Notes: a model not told the origin generated them from the sequence alone. A stretch of 64,000 nucleotides of DNA from Rossellomorea vietnamensis (GCF_001305855.1 NZ_LIXZ01000013.1:47707-111706); one strand, 5' to 3'; positions 7,155 through 15,368 are shown, counted from the stretch's first letter. Made by a program: numbers and translations.

Positions 7155-8162
7155 CTACTTCCTTAGTAACAAGTACATAAAGTAAGGGGCGCCGATGACG
7201 GCGATTGTGATGCCGGCTGGGATTCCGTCGGGTTCGAGGATGTTCCGGCCGATGGTATCGGCGAGTAAAAGGAGCCATCCCCCGAGCAATATGGCGATGG
7301 GGATGAACATTTGATTGCGCGGTCCGACCATGGCTTTTGCCATATGAGGGGCCATCAAGCCGATAAAGGCGATCCCGCCAGTGACAGAAACTGCAGAGGC
7401 TGCCAGGGCGACTGCCACGATCAGCATCATGAAGCGCTCACGGTTGATGGAGACGCCAACACCCACCGAAACAGGCTCGCTTAATCCAAGGAGGTTAAGC
7501 ATTTGAGATTTATAGAGTGCAAAGGGAATGAGGATCACAAGCCAAGGGAGAATAGCCCATATAAACGGCCAGTCAGCACCCCATATATTCCCCGCCAGCC
7601 ACTTGGCAATGAAGTCCACCTTCGCCCGTTCAGCGCTTGAGATCAGAATGATCATGAGACCGGACATCGCCATGGAGAATCCGACTCCCACCAGGACCAG
7701 GCGGACGGGCTGGATCCCGTTTTTCTTACTATATGAAAAGAAGTAGATCAAGCATGCTGTAAGAAGCGCACCCCCGAAAGCCACAATGGGAAGCAGATAC
7801 GCAAATGAACCGGCATCGATCGGAAAGAATAGGAAGAAGATGGCGATGGAAACGCCAGCTCCGGAATTGATTCCGATGATTCCCGGGTCTGCCAGATCAT
7901 TCCGGGTAATGCCTTGCAGGATGGAGCCTGATAGGGCAAGGGCCATTCCCGCGAGAATTGTGATGATGATTCTCGGCAAGCGTATGGAGAAAAGGATGAA
8001 TTCTTCTTTAAATGACCCGTCACCTAAAAGGGTCGGGATGAGCCGGCTGTACGATACTGAAGAATAACCAAGTCCGATGCTAATAAACGCTGTTGTTATG
8101 ATTAGTACGAATAGGGCTATAAGAAGCATCCGTTGTTTTTTTATCAAATCAGGATGTATCAT
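7155..8162 (-). CDS. fhuG: Iron-siderophore ABC permease (FhuG-like)
   Basis: 335 residues with about nine to ten transmembrane helices of the FecCD/BtuC family. Typical segments are visible: GITRNDLADPGIIGINSGAG near residue 85, and GGIAFIGLMAPHMAK (about 265-279), the loop that contacts the ATPase. The start overlaps the stop of the upstream permease (TAATG). It is the last gene of a four-gene iron(III)-siderophore importer (ATPase, binding protein, two permeases). The fhuG name rests mainly on the FhuD-like binding protein; xenosiderophore or catecholate specificity is not excluded. Confidence 0.85.
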   Translation of the reverse strand: MIHPDLIKKQRMLLIALFVLIITTAFISIGLGYSSVSYSRLIPTLLGDGSFKEEFILFSIRLPRIIITILAGMALALSGSILQGITRNDLADPGIIGINSGAGVSIAIFFLFFPIDAGSFAYLLPIVAFGGALLTACLIYFFSYSKKNGIQPVRLVLVGVGFSMAMSGLMIILISSAERAKVDFIAKWLAGNIWGADWPFIWAILPWLVILIPFALYKSQMLNLLGLSEPVSVGVGVSINRERFMMLIVAVALAASAVSVTGGIAFIGLMAPHMAKAMVGPRNQMFIPIAILLGGWLLLLADTIGRNILEPDGIPAGITIAVIGAPYFMYLLLRK

Positions 8163-9169
8163 TAGAAGCCTTTCCCTCCTTTATGAACGATGAACAGGAA
8201 GAAGGGTAACCCCATCATCGCGACGATCGCTGCCACAGGTGTCTCATAGGGAGCGTTTATGGTACGTCCTAGTGTGTCTGCAAGCAGCATAAATAGAGCC
8301 CCCATCAAGGTGGAGACGGGGATGATGAAACGGTAATCCGTTCCGACGATCGCCCGCACAATATGAGGGATCATCAAGCCGATGAACACCATGTTCCCGA
8401 CAAGTGCCACGGCAGCACCTGCAAGCAGGACGAGCACGATGAAAAGAATACCTTTGACAAATGCCGTCCGTTGCCCCAAGCCTACCGCCACTTCCTCGTT
8501 CAAACTCAAGATCGTCAGCTGTCTGGATAAAAATAAGGAAACCAGTATACCGATCAAAATGAACGGAACAATTACTTGAAGCTGCCCCCAGGTGGTTCCG
8601 ATCATCCCGCCTGCCGTCCACATGGAGACTTCTTTTGAAAGCTTGAAAAATAGGCCGATTCCTTCTGCTATGGCAAATAAAAAGGCGGAAACAGCCGCTC
8701 CGGCCAGTACGATTCTAAAGGGGGAAAAACCGCCTCTTCTCATGGAACTGATCCCGAATACCATAAGGGCACCCACGGCGGAACCAATAAAGCAGGAAAT
8801 CATGATGCCGAAATAGCTCACCGAAGGGATGAACGCGAGAGCAACTGCCAAAGCAGCATTGGCTCCGGCTGTCAGTCCAAGGAGTCCTGGATCGGCCAAA
8901 GGATTTCGTGTCATTCCCTGCATGATGGCTCCAGATACAGCCAAGGATGCTCCCACTACAATGGCAGCGACTTCACGGGGAAAGCGGATTTCCTGAAGAA
9001 TGTTGATGGTATCTCCCTTACCGGTAAAAGTCAGTGCATGAAAGACTTCCTTTACGGGTGTTTCTGCAGCTCCATACACTACAGATATCAAAAAGGCGGC
9101 AACAAACAAAAGGAAGACCCCGATCAATTTATAAATAAATGGAATCCGTTGTTGTTGAGTGTTCATCAT
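8162..9169 (-). CDS. fhuB: Iron-siderophore ABC permease (FhuB-like)
   Basis: 335 residues from the ATG at 9169; an in-frame TTG (9172) and ATG (9166) are alternatives, and the ribosome binding site is weak. FecCD family with about nine to ten helices, the GMTRNPLADPGLLGLTAGAN segment, and GNMVFIGLMIPHIVR, which is the coupling-helix region. It forms the membrane channel as a heterodimer with the next permease. The preceding stem-loop (9202-9236) separates it from the binding-protein gene, and its low expression relative to that gene would be normal for importers of this kind. Confidence 0.85.
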   Translation of the reverse strand: MMNTQQQRIPFIYKLIGVFLLFVAAFLISVVYGAAETPVKEVFHALTFTGKGDTINILQEIRFPREVAAIVVGASLAVSGAIMQGMTRNPLADPGLLGLTAGANAALAVALAFIPSVSYFGIMISCFIGSAVGALMVFGISSMRRGGFSPFRIVLAGAAVSAFLFAIAEGIGLFFKLSKEVSMWTAGGMIGTTWGQLQVIVPFILIGILVSLFLSRQLTILSLNEEVAVGLGQRTAFVKGILFIVLVLLAGAAVALVGNMVFIGLMIPHIVRAIVGTDYRFIIPVSTLMGALFMLLADTLGRTINAPYETPVAAIVAMMGLPFFLFIVHKGGKGF

Positions 9170-9201
9170 CAATCATCTTTTCTTTTTAGAGTATGGGAAA
9201 G

Positions 9202-9236
9202 GGGAACTCTTATCATTAAGAATTCCCCTTTAAAAA
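9202..9236 (-). other. Intra-operon stem-loop between binding protein and permease genes
   Basis: AAAGGGGAA and TTCCCCTTT pair with further base pairs inside. No U-tract follows on the minus strand, so it looks like an mRNA-stabilising or partial attenuating structure, not a full terminator. Confidence 0.55.
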
Positions 9237-10163
9237 TTAATTGCCTAGAAATTTGTCTTTGAAGAAGTCCAACTGGTAATCCAGAGTAAGTGGATCATTA
9301 AAGTAAAATTCCATCATATTCACTTCAAACACCTGATTGTTCTTCACTGCAGGAATATTCTTGTATGTTTCAGTTTCCATAAAGGAGTTATCTGCTTTTG
9401 GATCTTTACTTATGATCAGGTAGTCTCCGGCAAATTCGGGCATCACTTCAGTGGAGAGGGCGAAATATCCAGGTTCCAAGGCTTGTTCTTTTACTTTCTC
9501 AGGCATTTTTAAATCCATTTCCTGATAAAGGATTTCAGTTCCGCGTCCCCAGTTGTTCCCGTATACGTATAATTGCTTATTGAAGCTTTCAATGACAGAA
9601 ACGGTTGTATCTTCACCGATTTTTGCTTTGATATCATCACCTGCAGCTCCGGCACGCTCTTTAAAATCATCTACCCATTGCTGCGCTTCTTTTTCTTTGT
9701 TTAGTAGTTTCCCAATTTCGATATGTTGAGTTAAGTAGTCTACTTTTCCATAAGTGTATGTAACCGTAGGGGCAATTTCATTTAATTTGTCGACATTTTT
9801 AATATTGGATAACCCGATGATCAGATCCGGATCAAGTTCGATGATTTTTTCAAGATTTTCATCTGTGACCTCTTCAACGCCTTTGAGCTCTTTATCCCAG
9901 CTTGGATTCAGTTTGGACCAGGAGTCGACGCCGACCAGGTTCACATCGAGTGCCATGACGTTTCCTGCGAATGAGGATAGAACGACGACACGTTGTGGAT
10001 CGGCAGGTACTTCAACGGGACCATTTTCTGATTGATAGGTGATGGTATCTGATTTATTATCCTTTTCTTTTGAATCTGAACCTTCTTCTTTCGTTGAACC
10101 ATTGCTGCAGGCACTAACCAGTAACACCAACAGCAGAGTAAACGGAATGAGCCATTTTTTCAT
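9237..10163 (-). CDS. fhuD: Iron-hydroxamate-binding lipoprotein (FhuD-like)
   Basis: 308 residues, ATG behind AAAGGAG. Signal peptide with lipobox LVSAC (Cys19), then an acidic Ser/Lys linker, so it is tethered outside the membrane. The mature part is a class III periplasmic-binding-protein fold: PQRVVVLSS (first strand), LDPDLIIGLS, and IAPTVTYTYGKVDYLTQ. The segments YVYGNNWGRG, FAGDYLIIS and FYFNDPLTLDYQLDFF match B. subtilis FhuD closely as I remember it, favouring ferric hydroxamate ligands. Its 5' end overlaps the ATPase gene by 50 bases. Confidence 0.85.
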   Translation of the reverse strand: MKKWLIPFTLLLVLLVSACSNGSTKEEGSDSKEKDNKSDTITYQSENGPVEVPADPQRVVVLSSFAGNVMALDVNLVGVDSWSKLNPSWDKELKGVEEVTDENLEKIIELDPDLIIGLSNIKNVDKLNEIAPTVTYTYGKVDYLTQHIEIGKLLNKEKEAQQWVDDFKERAGAAGDDIKAKIGEDTTVSVIESFNKQLYVYGNNWGRGTEILYQEMDLKMPEKVKEQALEPGYFALSTEVMPEFAGDYLIISKDPKADNSFMETETYKNIPAVKNNQVFEVNMMEFYFNDPLTLDYQLDFFKDKFLGN

Positions 10164-10959
10164 GTTGAGCTTCTCCTTTGAGTAAATTGTATGTGATACA
10201 CATTGGCTTATTTGTTCGGGGATCTCTTCCTATTTCGGCATCAATGTGGAATACCTTCTTCAATACGTCGTGGGTGATGACTTCTTCGCAGCTTCCGGAT
10301 TTGACGATTTCACCTTCTTTTAACGCTACGATATAATCGGCAAACCGGGCTGCCTGGTTCAAATCGTGGAGGACCATTACGATGGTGCGTTCCTCTTCCA
10401 GGTTGAGCTTTTGTAACAGTTCAAGTACTTCGAGCTGATGGGCCATGTCTAAATAGGTAGTAGGTTCATCGAGGAAAATGATGTCCGTTTCCTGGGCAAG
10501 AGCCATGGCAATCCATACGCGTTGACGCTGACCGCCGGATAAGGCATCGACTTCTCTGTACTTAAATTCTAGAATCCCTGTCACTTCAAGAGCCCAGTTG
10601 ATGACGTCGTAGTCTTTTTTGGTCAGCCGTCCCATTCCTTTTTGATGAGGGAAACGTCCGTACGACACCAATTCACCAACCGAGAGTCCGCTTGCACTTT
10701 CAGGTGTTTGAGGGAGAATCGCCATCTTTTTGGCCAATTCTTTTGTATTTCCCCTTGAAATGTTTTCACCATCCAACAGGACATTCCCGGAGTGGTGGGG
10801 GATGATCCGGGTAATCGCTTTCAACAGGGTGGACTTCCCACAACCATTGGATCCGATGATGGTTGTGATTTTTTTGTCCGGGATGTCGACGCTGAGATTT
10901 TTCACAATCAGTCGGTCCCCATAACCAATGTTTAATTCGTCTGTACAGAGGCGTACCAT
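10114..10959 (-). CDS. fhuC: Iron-siderophore ABC transporter ATPase (FhuC-like)
   Basis: 281 residues. The ATG at 10959 is chosen because GGAGGTCATAAA precedes it; an upstream in-frame ATG at 10998 falls inside the Fur box and cannot be the start. Walker A GSNGCGKST (about 37-45), signature LSGGQRQR, Walker B IIFLDEP and the H-loop VLHDL are all present. It energises uptake of ferric siderophores and is the first gene of the operon, directly behind a Fur-controlled promoter. The C-terminal 17 residues overlap the signal-peptide coding region of the binding protein and may be an extension without function. Confidence 0.9.
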   Translation of the reverse strand: MVRLCTDELNIGYGDRLIVKNLSVDIPDKKITTIIGSNGCGKSTLLKAITRIIPHHSGNVLLDGENISRGNTKELAKKMAILPQTPESASGLSVGELVSYGRFPHQKGMGRLTKKDYDVINWALEVTGILEFKYREVDALSGGQRQRVWIAMALAQETDIIFLDEPTTYLDMAHQLEVLELLQKLNLEEERTIVMVLHDLNQAARFADYIVALKEGEIVKSGSCEEVITHDVLKKVFHIDAEIGRDPRTNKPMCITYNLLKGEAQHEKMAHSVYSAVGVTG

Positions 10960-10982
10960 TTTATGACCTCCATTTATAAAAT

Positions 10983-11002
10983 TGATAATGATTCTCATTC
11001 TC
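10983..11002 (-). promoter_or_regulatory. Fur box upstream of fhuC
   Basis: GATAATGATTCTCATTCTC (10984-11002) matches the 19-base Fur consensus at 17 positions. The 7-1-7 core TGATAATGATTCTCA has one mismatch. It lies just downstream of the fhuC promoter. Confidence 0.9.
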
Positions 11003-11013
11003 GAACAATTTCA

Positions 11014-11042
11014 ATACTATAATCCTTTTTTACCAATGTCAA
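11014..11042 (-). promoter_or_regulatory. Sigma-A promoter of the siderophore uptake operon
   Basis: On the minus strand: TTGACA (11042-11037), 17-base spacer, TAGTAT (11019-11014), with the Fur box covering the transcription start region. Confidence 0.7.
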
Positions 11043-11054
11043 CATAAAATTTGG

Positions 11055-11103
11055 TTGTCAAGGGAATGAAAAAGAGATAGGATGTAATTGAGAATGATAA
11101 TCA
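11055..11103 (+). promoter_or_regulatory. Promoter and Fur box of the ferredoxin reductase gene
   Basis: TTGTCA (11055-11060), 17-base spacer and TAGGAT (11078-11083) are followed by TGAGAATGATAATCA (11089-11103), which has two mismatches to the 7-1-7 Fur core. Together with the box at 10983 this makes a divergent pair of iron-controlled promoters. Confidence 0.75.
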
Positions 11104-11136
11104 ATTATAGTTTGGTTACTCAAGGAGTGAACGGAA

Positions 11137-12186
11137 TTGGAAAAAGAATTATTCGACGTAACAGTCATCGGCGGAGGACCGGCTGGCCTTTACTCAGCCT
11201 TTTACAGCGGATTAAGAGAAATGAAAACGAAGATCATTGAATTTCAGCCAAGCTTAGGCGGAAAGATACACGTCTATCCAGAAAAGATGATTTGGGATGT
11301 AGGGGGAATGACTCCTGTACCGGGGGCAAAACTTATTGAGCAGCTTGTTCAACAAGGGCTGACATTCGATCCGACTGTCGTCCTGAATGAAAAGGTCGAG
11401 TCGATGACGAGAGATGAAGAAGGAATATTTATTCTCGAAGGTTCTTCCGGTGAAAAGCACTATTCAAAAACGGTCATCGTCGCAGTGGGAAGTGGGATCA
11501 TTAATCCACAAAAGCTTAACATCGAGGGAGCAGAAAGGTTTGAAGTCTCCAATTTAAACTATACGGTAAAGTCATTGAAACGGTTCAAAGGAAAAACCGT
11601 CATCATCTCAGGTGGAGGCAACTCTGCGATCGACTGGGCAAATGAACTGGAGCCGGTTGCTGGGAAAGTATACATTGCCTATCGAAAGGATGCCCTCAAA
11701 GGACACGAAGCACAGTGCGCACAGCTCATGACCAGCTCGGTGACTTGCTTACTGAATACGTCCATTTCCAAGCTGATAGCTGGTGCCGGCCATGATTCCA
11801 TTGAGAAGGTAGAGTTGACGAATCACCAGACAAACGAAGTATCCTATCTGTCGATCGATGAAGTAATCATCAATCATGGATATGAAATCGATACATCTTT
11901 ACTAAAGAATAGTTCACTCGATATCGATATGATCGATGATTACTATATAGCTGGTACAACAACGAGCGAATCCTCAATAGAAGGGCTTTATGCGGCAGGC
12001 GATATCCTGAAACATGAAGGAAAAGTGAATTTGATTGCCGGCGCTTTCCAGGATGCCGCAAACGCGGTCAATAAAGCCAAGCAATTCATTCAACCCGACG
12101 CCAAAGAATTTGCCATGGTCTCTTCTCATAACGAAGCATTCAAGAAAAGGAATAAAGAATTGGTTAAGCAGATGATGAACTCATAA
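11137..12186 (+). CDS. Ferredoxin/flavodoxin--NADP+ reductase, type 2 (YumC/YcgT-like)
   Basis: 349 residues, TTG start behind AAGGAGTGA. It is a thioredoxin-reductase-like flavoprotein without the redox-active CxxC. The FAD motif GGGPAGLYSAF is at 11-21, the NADPH motif GGGNSAIDWA near 158-167, and a second FAD contact YAAGDI near 287. This matches the NADPH-dependent ferredoxin reductases of Firmicutes. It lies behind a Fur box and divergent to a siderophore importer, so it may supply electrons under iron limitation, for example to release iron from siderophores. That role is inferred from position; B. subtilis ycgT is a Fur-controlled relative. Confidence 0.85.
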   Translation: MEKELFDVTVIGGGPAGLYSAFYSGLREMKTKIIEFQPSLGGKIHVYPEKMIWDVGGMTPVPGAKLIEQLVQQGLTFDPTVVLNEKVESMTRDEEGIFILEGSSGEKHYSKTVIVAVGSGIINPQKLNIEGAERFEVSNLNYTVKSLKRFKGKTVIISGGGNSAIDWANELEPVAGKVYIAYRKDALKGHEAQCAQLMTSSVTCLLNTSISKLIAGAGHDSIEKVELTNHQTNEVSYLSIDEVIINHGYEIDTSLLKNSSLDIDMIDDYYIAGTTTSESSIEGLYAAGDILKHEGKVNLIAGAFQDAANAVNKAKQFIQPDAKEFAMVSSHNEAFKKRNKELVKQMMNS

Positions 12187-12219
12187 TGGTAATGATCCCT
12201 CCGAGGGTAGAGGGAGTCT

Positions 12220-12924
12220 TCATTTATACAGATAGATTTTTATCTGATCCTGCTTATCTATCGTTGCCAGCAAGACCTCGTGTACTGTAACATCATGAGA
12301 ATTTCTTAATTGATCATACAACCAGGATCCGTTTTTATTAAGCTTCATTAATGCTGATAGATTGACTCTGCCATCCTCGATAATGGGGATGGGGAGGTCA
12401 AATGCTTTAAAAGGGAGTGCGACATCCTGAATTGTAACGGGCTGATACTGTGGTTTGAGAAAAAATGAAATCTCTCCTCCAGGCTCCCACAGGGCTATCG
12501 CAACTTTATGAACTTCTTCGATTTGCTGCTTCCTTAATTCAGATAACAGGCTTTCTATAGGAATCCTTGCTTTCTTGAGATTTTTATATAAGATTTCACC
12601 ATTATGTATTATGGGAATAGGGGAGGGATCGAGTATTTTTCGTATGAAGGTTGAATGAAGGCTGAGGTAAACCCCAATTAGATAGAGAATCACCAACGTT
12701 CCCATAGTGAGCATAGATCCTTTCATTCCTAACCCTTCGTCAGACAAGGGATGAGCCATAATATTCCCGATTAAAAGTGCCATAACAAAATCAAGGAATC
12801 GCAGTTGAGAAATGGACCGTTGTCCCATTAATTTGGTTATGACAAGTAAAAAGGTGAATCCTGTAGCAGCACGGAAAATCCATTCCACAGCGGTTAATGA
12901 TTCCTGGCTCATGAAGAAATCCAA
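12220..12924 (-). CDS. DUF421/YetF-family membrane protein
   Basis: 234 residues; a TTG at 12924 with AAGGAGGACG upstream is the likely start. Two to three N-terminal transmembrane helices (within residues 1-90) include the conserved QRSISQLRFLDFVMALLIGNI segment. The cytoplasmic part is a YetF/DUF421 domain with HNGEILYKNLKKARI and LRKQQIEEVHKVAIALWEPGGEI. B. subtilis has several paralogues, some linked to spore germinant receptors, but the biochemical role is not established. It stands alone between convergent and divergent neighbours. Confidence 0.85.
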   Translation of the reverse strand: MDFFMSQESLTAVEWIFRAATGFTFLLVITKLMGQRSISQLRFLDFVMALLIGNIMAHPLSDEGLGMKGSMLTMGTLVILYLIGVYLSLHSTFIRKILDPSPIPIIHNGEILYKNLKKARIPIESLLSELRKQQIEEVHKVAIALWEPGGEISFFLKPQYQPVTIQDVALPFKAFDLPIPIIEDGRVNLSALMKLNKNGSWLYDQLRNSHDVTVHEVLLATIDKQDQIKIYLYK

Positions 12925-12993
12925 TAAACACGTCCTCCTTCTTTCTTAACTGACAATTAGTCTTTCCAAAAAGCACTTGTAAGAAACAAAAAA

Positions 12994-13015
12994 GATGCCT
13001 ACAATTGCAGGCATC
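12994..13015 (-). terminator. Terminator of the terC-like gene
   Basis: On the minus strand GATGCCT and AGGCATC pair and are followed by six T. Confidence 0.85.
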
Positions 13016-13023
13016 TTCCAGGG

Positions 13024-13746
13024 TTATGCATTATATTGGTGTACATTTTTGTGATCAGATTGAGAACGTTTATTTGCCAGGAACCCTCCAATAAGAATCG
13101 CGGCGGTTAGTACGATGGTGATGATGGTAGTAATCAGTCCGTGTTCGATATTGATCAGATCCAGGAACTTCTCATCCGACACGATCATTTCCCCTGCTGT
13201 GTAGGCAAGGATCCCAGCCCCAAGGTAGGCGATCCAGCGAAATCTTTCCAGTATTTTTACGATGGCTTTGGATCCGAATATCATGATAGGAATCGAGATG
13301 AAGACGCCGAGGGCGATCATACCGAGATGTCCATGTGCGGCACCTGCGACAGCAACGACATTATCAAGACTCATGGCAGCATCCGCGATGATGATGGTCA
13401 TGATGGCTTGTCTAAGTCCGGTGTGCGATTTAACATTGGCATCTTCTTCATCTTCCACAAGTACCTGATAGGCAATCCATAGTAACAGGACTCCTCCTAT
13501 GAGATGAACATAAGGAATCTGTAGTAAATAAACGATGACGGCTGCAAAGAAGATTCGTAGGGTGACGGCACCTGCCGTTCCCCAGAAGATCGCTTTGTTC
13601 TGAAGGTCTTTCGGTAATCTTCTCGTTGCCATGGCAATGACAATCGCATTATCTCCAGATAAAATGATATCGATGGCTATGATTTTTAATAGGGCAATGA
13701 TTGCTCCGGTAGAGATGGCAAGTCCAAGTGGAAATGAGAAATCCAT
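13024..13746 (-). CDS. TerC-family membrane protein (YjbE/YceF type)
   Basis: 240 residues; the ATG at 13746 follows AAGGAGGAAGCA, while a longer frame to 13839 lacks a ribosome site. Seven or so hydrophobic helices carry the TerC family motifs: DIILSGDNAIVIAMATRRLP near residue 25 and DAAMSLDNVVAVAGAAHGHL near 125. The acidic SGDN/SLDN residues are thought to bind metal. B. subtilis relatives export manganese (MeeF, MeeY). No yybP-ykoY manganese riboswitch was recognised in the leader, so regulation probably differs from ykoY. Confidence 0.85.
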   Translation of the reverse strand: MDFSFPLGLAISTGAIIALLKIIAIDIILSGDNAIVIAMATRRLPKDLQNKAIFWGTAGAVTLRIFFAAVIVYLLQIPYVHLIGGVLLLWIAYQVLVEDEEDANVKSHTGLRQAIMTIIIADAAMSLDNVVAVAGAAHGHLGMIALGVFISIPIMIFGSKAIVKILERFRWIAYLGAGILAYTAGEMIVSDEKFLDLINIEHGLITTIITIVLTAAILIGGFLANKRSQSDHKNVHQYNA

Positions 13747-13797
13747 ATTGCTTCCTCCTTGTGTATACGAATCTATGAATAATTTGCTAACTAATCT

Positions 13798-13806
13798 ATT
13801 ATACCA
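13798..13806 (-). promoter_or_regulatory. Extended -10 promoter of the terC-like gene
   Basis: On the minus strand TGGTATAAT is a perfect TATAAT with the TG extension. The -35 region is weak. Confidence 0.5.
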
Positions 13807-13987
13807 CATTTTAATAATGGAGAAACTTCCACCGTTCACGTGGACCCTTAAACTCTATTCCATGGGAGGAATTTCATGGTTAATAGAGAGAATGTGACAT
13901 GAATGAAAATGCAGCTTCTGTGCTTCAAATAAAGCCAATCATCAAGAAATCCCCGACTCCATCCAGGAGGGGGGATTTTCGTTTTCA

Positions 13988-14296
13988 TTATGATTGGGGG
14001 TAAGGTGTCGGGTAGGGATAAGGGTAAGGATACGGATATGGATAAGCAGGTACCGGCACCGGGTATGGTCCAGGGGACGCAGCTGCCCCAACGGCTAAAC
14101 CGGTCACTGTTCCGGCAGCAAAGCCGGGGTATCCCCAGCCGTGATAGCCAAAGTTTCCACCGTGATTCCAGTTACCTCCCTGATTCCAACTTGTTCCGTG
14201 TCCCCAGGTTGCGTGGCCGTGTCCGTTTCCCCAACTTGCATGCCCTCCACCGCCGTGGGCGGGTCTATACATATTATATGGCAGATTCAATGTCAT
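13988..14296 (-). CDS. Gly/His/Trp-rich protein with Pro-Tyr repeat tail
   Basis: 102 residues. ATG at 14296 with AAAGGTGA close upstream; a TTG at 14311 is in frame but lacks a ribosome site. No known domain is recognised. Residues about 10-55 are rich in Gly, His, Trp and Asn (GHASWGNGHGHATWGHGTSW). A short Gly/Ala-rich hydrophobic stretch follows (GFAAGTVTGLAVGAAAS). The tail is a repeat of Pro-Tyr pairs (PYPYPYPYPYP). There is no signal peptide. The composition resembles spore-coat or structural low-complexity proteins, but the function is unknown. The opposite strand is also open across the repeat, but that frame has no plausible start signal. Confidence 0.6.
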   Translation of the reverse strand: MTLNLPYNMYRPAHGGGGHASWGNGHGHATWGHGTSWNQGGNWNHGGNFGYHGWGYPGFAAGTVTGLAVGAAASPGPYPVPVPAYPYPYPYPYPYPTPYPQS

Positions 14297-14375
14297 TCTC
14301 ACCTTTCTCAAAATAGAGGAGTTGCTACATCATATGTGGATTTTAGGGATTAGGAATAAGAATTTGAAGTCATGA

Positions 14376-14400
14376 GTTTTAAACAAACCGAACGTGGTAT
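14376..14400 (+). promoter_or_regulatory. Possible SigB-type promoter of the small K+ channel gene
   Basis: GTTTTA (14376-14381), 13-base spacer, TGGTAT (14395-14400), one mismatch in each hexamer to the SigB consensus. The overlapping TATAGG could instead be a sigma-A -10. Confidence 0.35.
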
Positions 14401-14438
14401 AGGAAACATAGTCTGTTTAAGAGGAGGATTCACACGCA

Positions 14439-14846
14439 TTGGCAACCATCGTTACCTTAGGAGCCATCCTATTTATAGTAGTAAACTTAATATATTTCTT
14501 TAAGGATAAGCATTTCAAATACAGTTATTTCAGCACAGCGTTATTTCTGAAGCTGTTCTTTGTGCTTCTCAGCATCATGATTGCATTTGCTGCACTTTAT
14601 TATGCCCTGTCGTTTGACAATCCTATGCTCCGGATTAGTTCGCCGAGTGGTAAGCCGGTGGAACATTCATTCCTCAATTACCTGTATTATAGCGGAGTGA
14701 CCATTTTGTCAGTCGGTTACGGGGACTATATCCCGACGGGGCATCTCAGATTCTTTGCGCTGCTTGAAGCCGCGATCGGACTGTTACTTCCGACTGCCTA
14801 CTTTATGAAAGTATTAGAGTCGAAGGGGAATAAGGGGGATGAGTAG
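14439..14846 (+). CDS. Small two-TM potassium channel family protein
   Basis: 135 residues, TTG start with GAGGAGG (14421-14427). Hydrophobic helices lie at about 1-20, 30-52 and 105-125. Between the last two is a pore loop with the K+ selectivity filter SVGYGDY (about 88-94). This is the ion_trans_2 architecture without any cytoplasmic RCK domain, so gating is unknown. Four subunits would form a pore. A second, similar-sized channel lies at 57440-57850 with filter SVGYGDV. The gene stands alone and ends near a strong bidirectional hairpin. Confidence 0.85.
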   Translation: MATIVTLGAILFIVVNLIYFFKDKHFKYSYFSTALFLKLFFVLLSIMIAFAALYYALSFDNPMLRISSPSGKPVEHSFLNYLYYSGVTILSVGYGDYIPTGHLRFFALLEAAIGLLLPTAYFMKVLESKGNKGDE

Positions 14847-14860
14847 GAATCGAACTAAAA

Positions 14861-14907
14861 AAGCGTGTACCGGGTACAATCATCCCCGATTGTACCCGGT
14901 ACACGCA
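14861..14907 (-). terminator. Strong terminator hairpin
   Basis: A 19-bp stem starting GCGTGTACCGGGTAC is followed on the minus strand by TTTTTT. It terminates the minus-strand gene 14912-15358 and may also stop the channel gene. Confidence 0.9.
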
Positions 14908-14911
14908 ACAA

Positions 14912-15358
14912 TTACACCCACATCCCCGGTTTCACCACCATAAACCACAGCATGGCCAAAAGGAGAACGAGATAAATCCAAACGGTCCTATGCAATTTTC
15001 CAACAAGCTTCTCCCTGTCCGCATCTTCCTCCCCGAATTTCCGCAGAGTCGGTGAAAATGCCCGTGCCAAAAAGAAAAGAGAGCAGAACATGATGAAAAG
15101 GGTCATGATGATCCACGGTGTCGTCCATGTCCATGGTCCAAGAAGAACGAGGAGAATCCCCGATCCGACAAGGACGTGTCCTGAATGCTTTGAAAGCTGC
15201 ACGGTGTAGCGGAATGTATCCAGGTACGAAGGCAGGATGGACGGAGACGCGGTCCGTAACTTTTTCATCGTCAATAATAGTAAGAAAAATGGCCCGATGG
15301 AAGCCACGACACTTATGACATGAAGGTAAATCAATGTTTTATATAGCAGTTGCTCCAT
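14912..15358 (-). CDS. Four-TM membrane protein, DUF2269-like
   Basis: 148 residues. Hydrophobic helices are at about 5-28, 52-75, 77-98 and 122-143. The histidine in the first helix (YLHVISVVASIG) and the overall layout recall DUF2269 and related small heme- or quinone-associated membrane proteins. That resemblance is weak and no function is claimed. It lies 10 bases downstream of the ASCH gene and is probably co-transcribed with it. Confidence 0.6.
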   Translation of the reverse strand: MEQLLYKTLIYLHVISVVASIGPFFLLLLTMKKLRTASPSILPSYLDTFRYTVQLSKHSGHVLVGSGILLVLLGPWTWTTPWIIMTLFIMFCSLFFLARAFSPTLRKFGEEDADREKLVGKLHRTVWIYLVLLLAMLWFMVVKPGMWV

Positions 15359-15368
15359 GTGAAGTGCT

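Noticed and set aside
10960..10998. Longer fhuC starting at the ATG at 10998
   Set aside because: That codon lies within the Fur box and downstream of no ribosome site, whereas GGAGG precedes the ATG at 10959.
13747..13960. Manganese yybP-ykoY riboswitch before the terC-like gene
   Set aside because: Looked for because TerC exporters often carry one; the conserved loops were not found.
13899..14003. A 34-codon plus-strand ORF beginning MNENAASVLQ
   Set aside because: It has no ribosome site and runs through a GC-rich hairpin (AAATCCCC/GGGGATTT); it looks like chance.
13990..14316. Plus-strand ORF of 108 codons opposite the Gly/His/Trp-rich gene
   Set aside because: The frame is open because of the repetitive codons on the other strand, there is no ribosome site, and composition is not protein-like.
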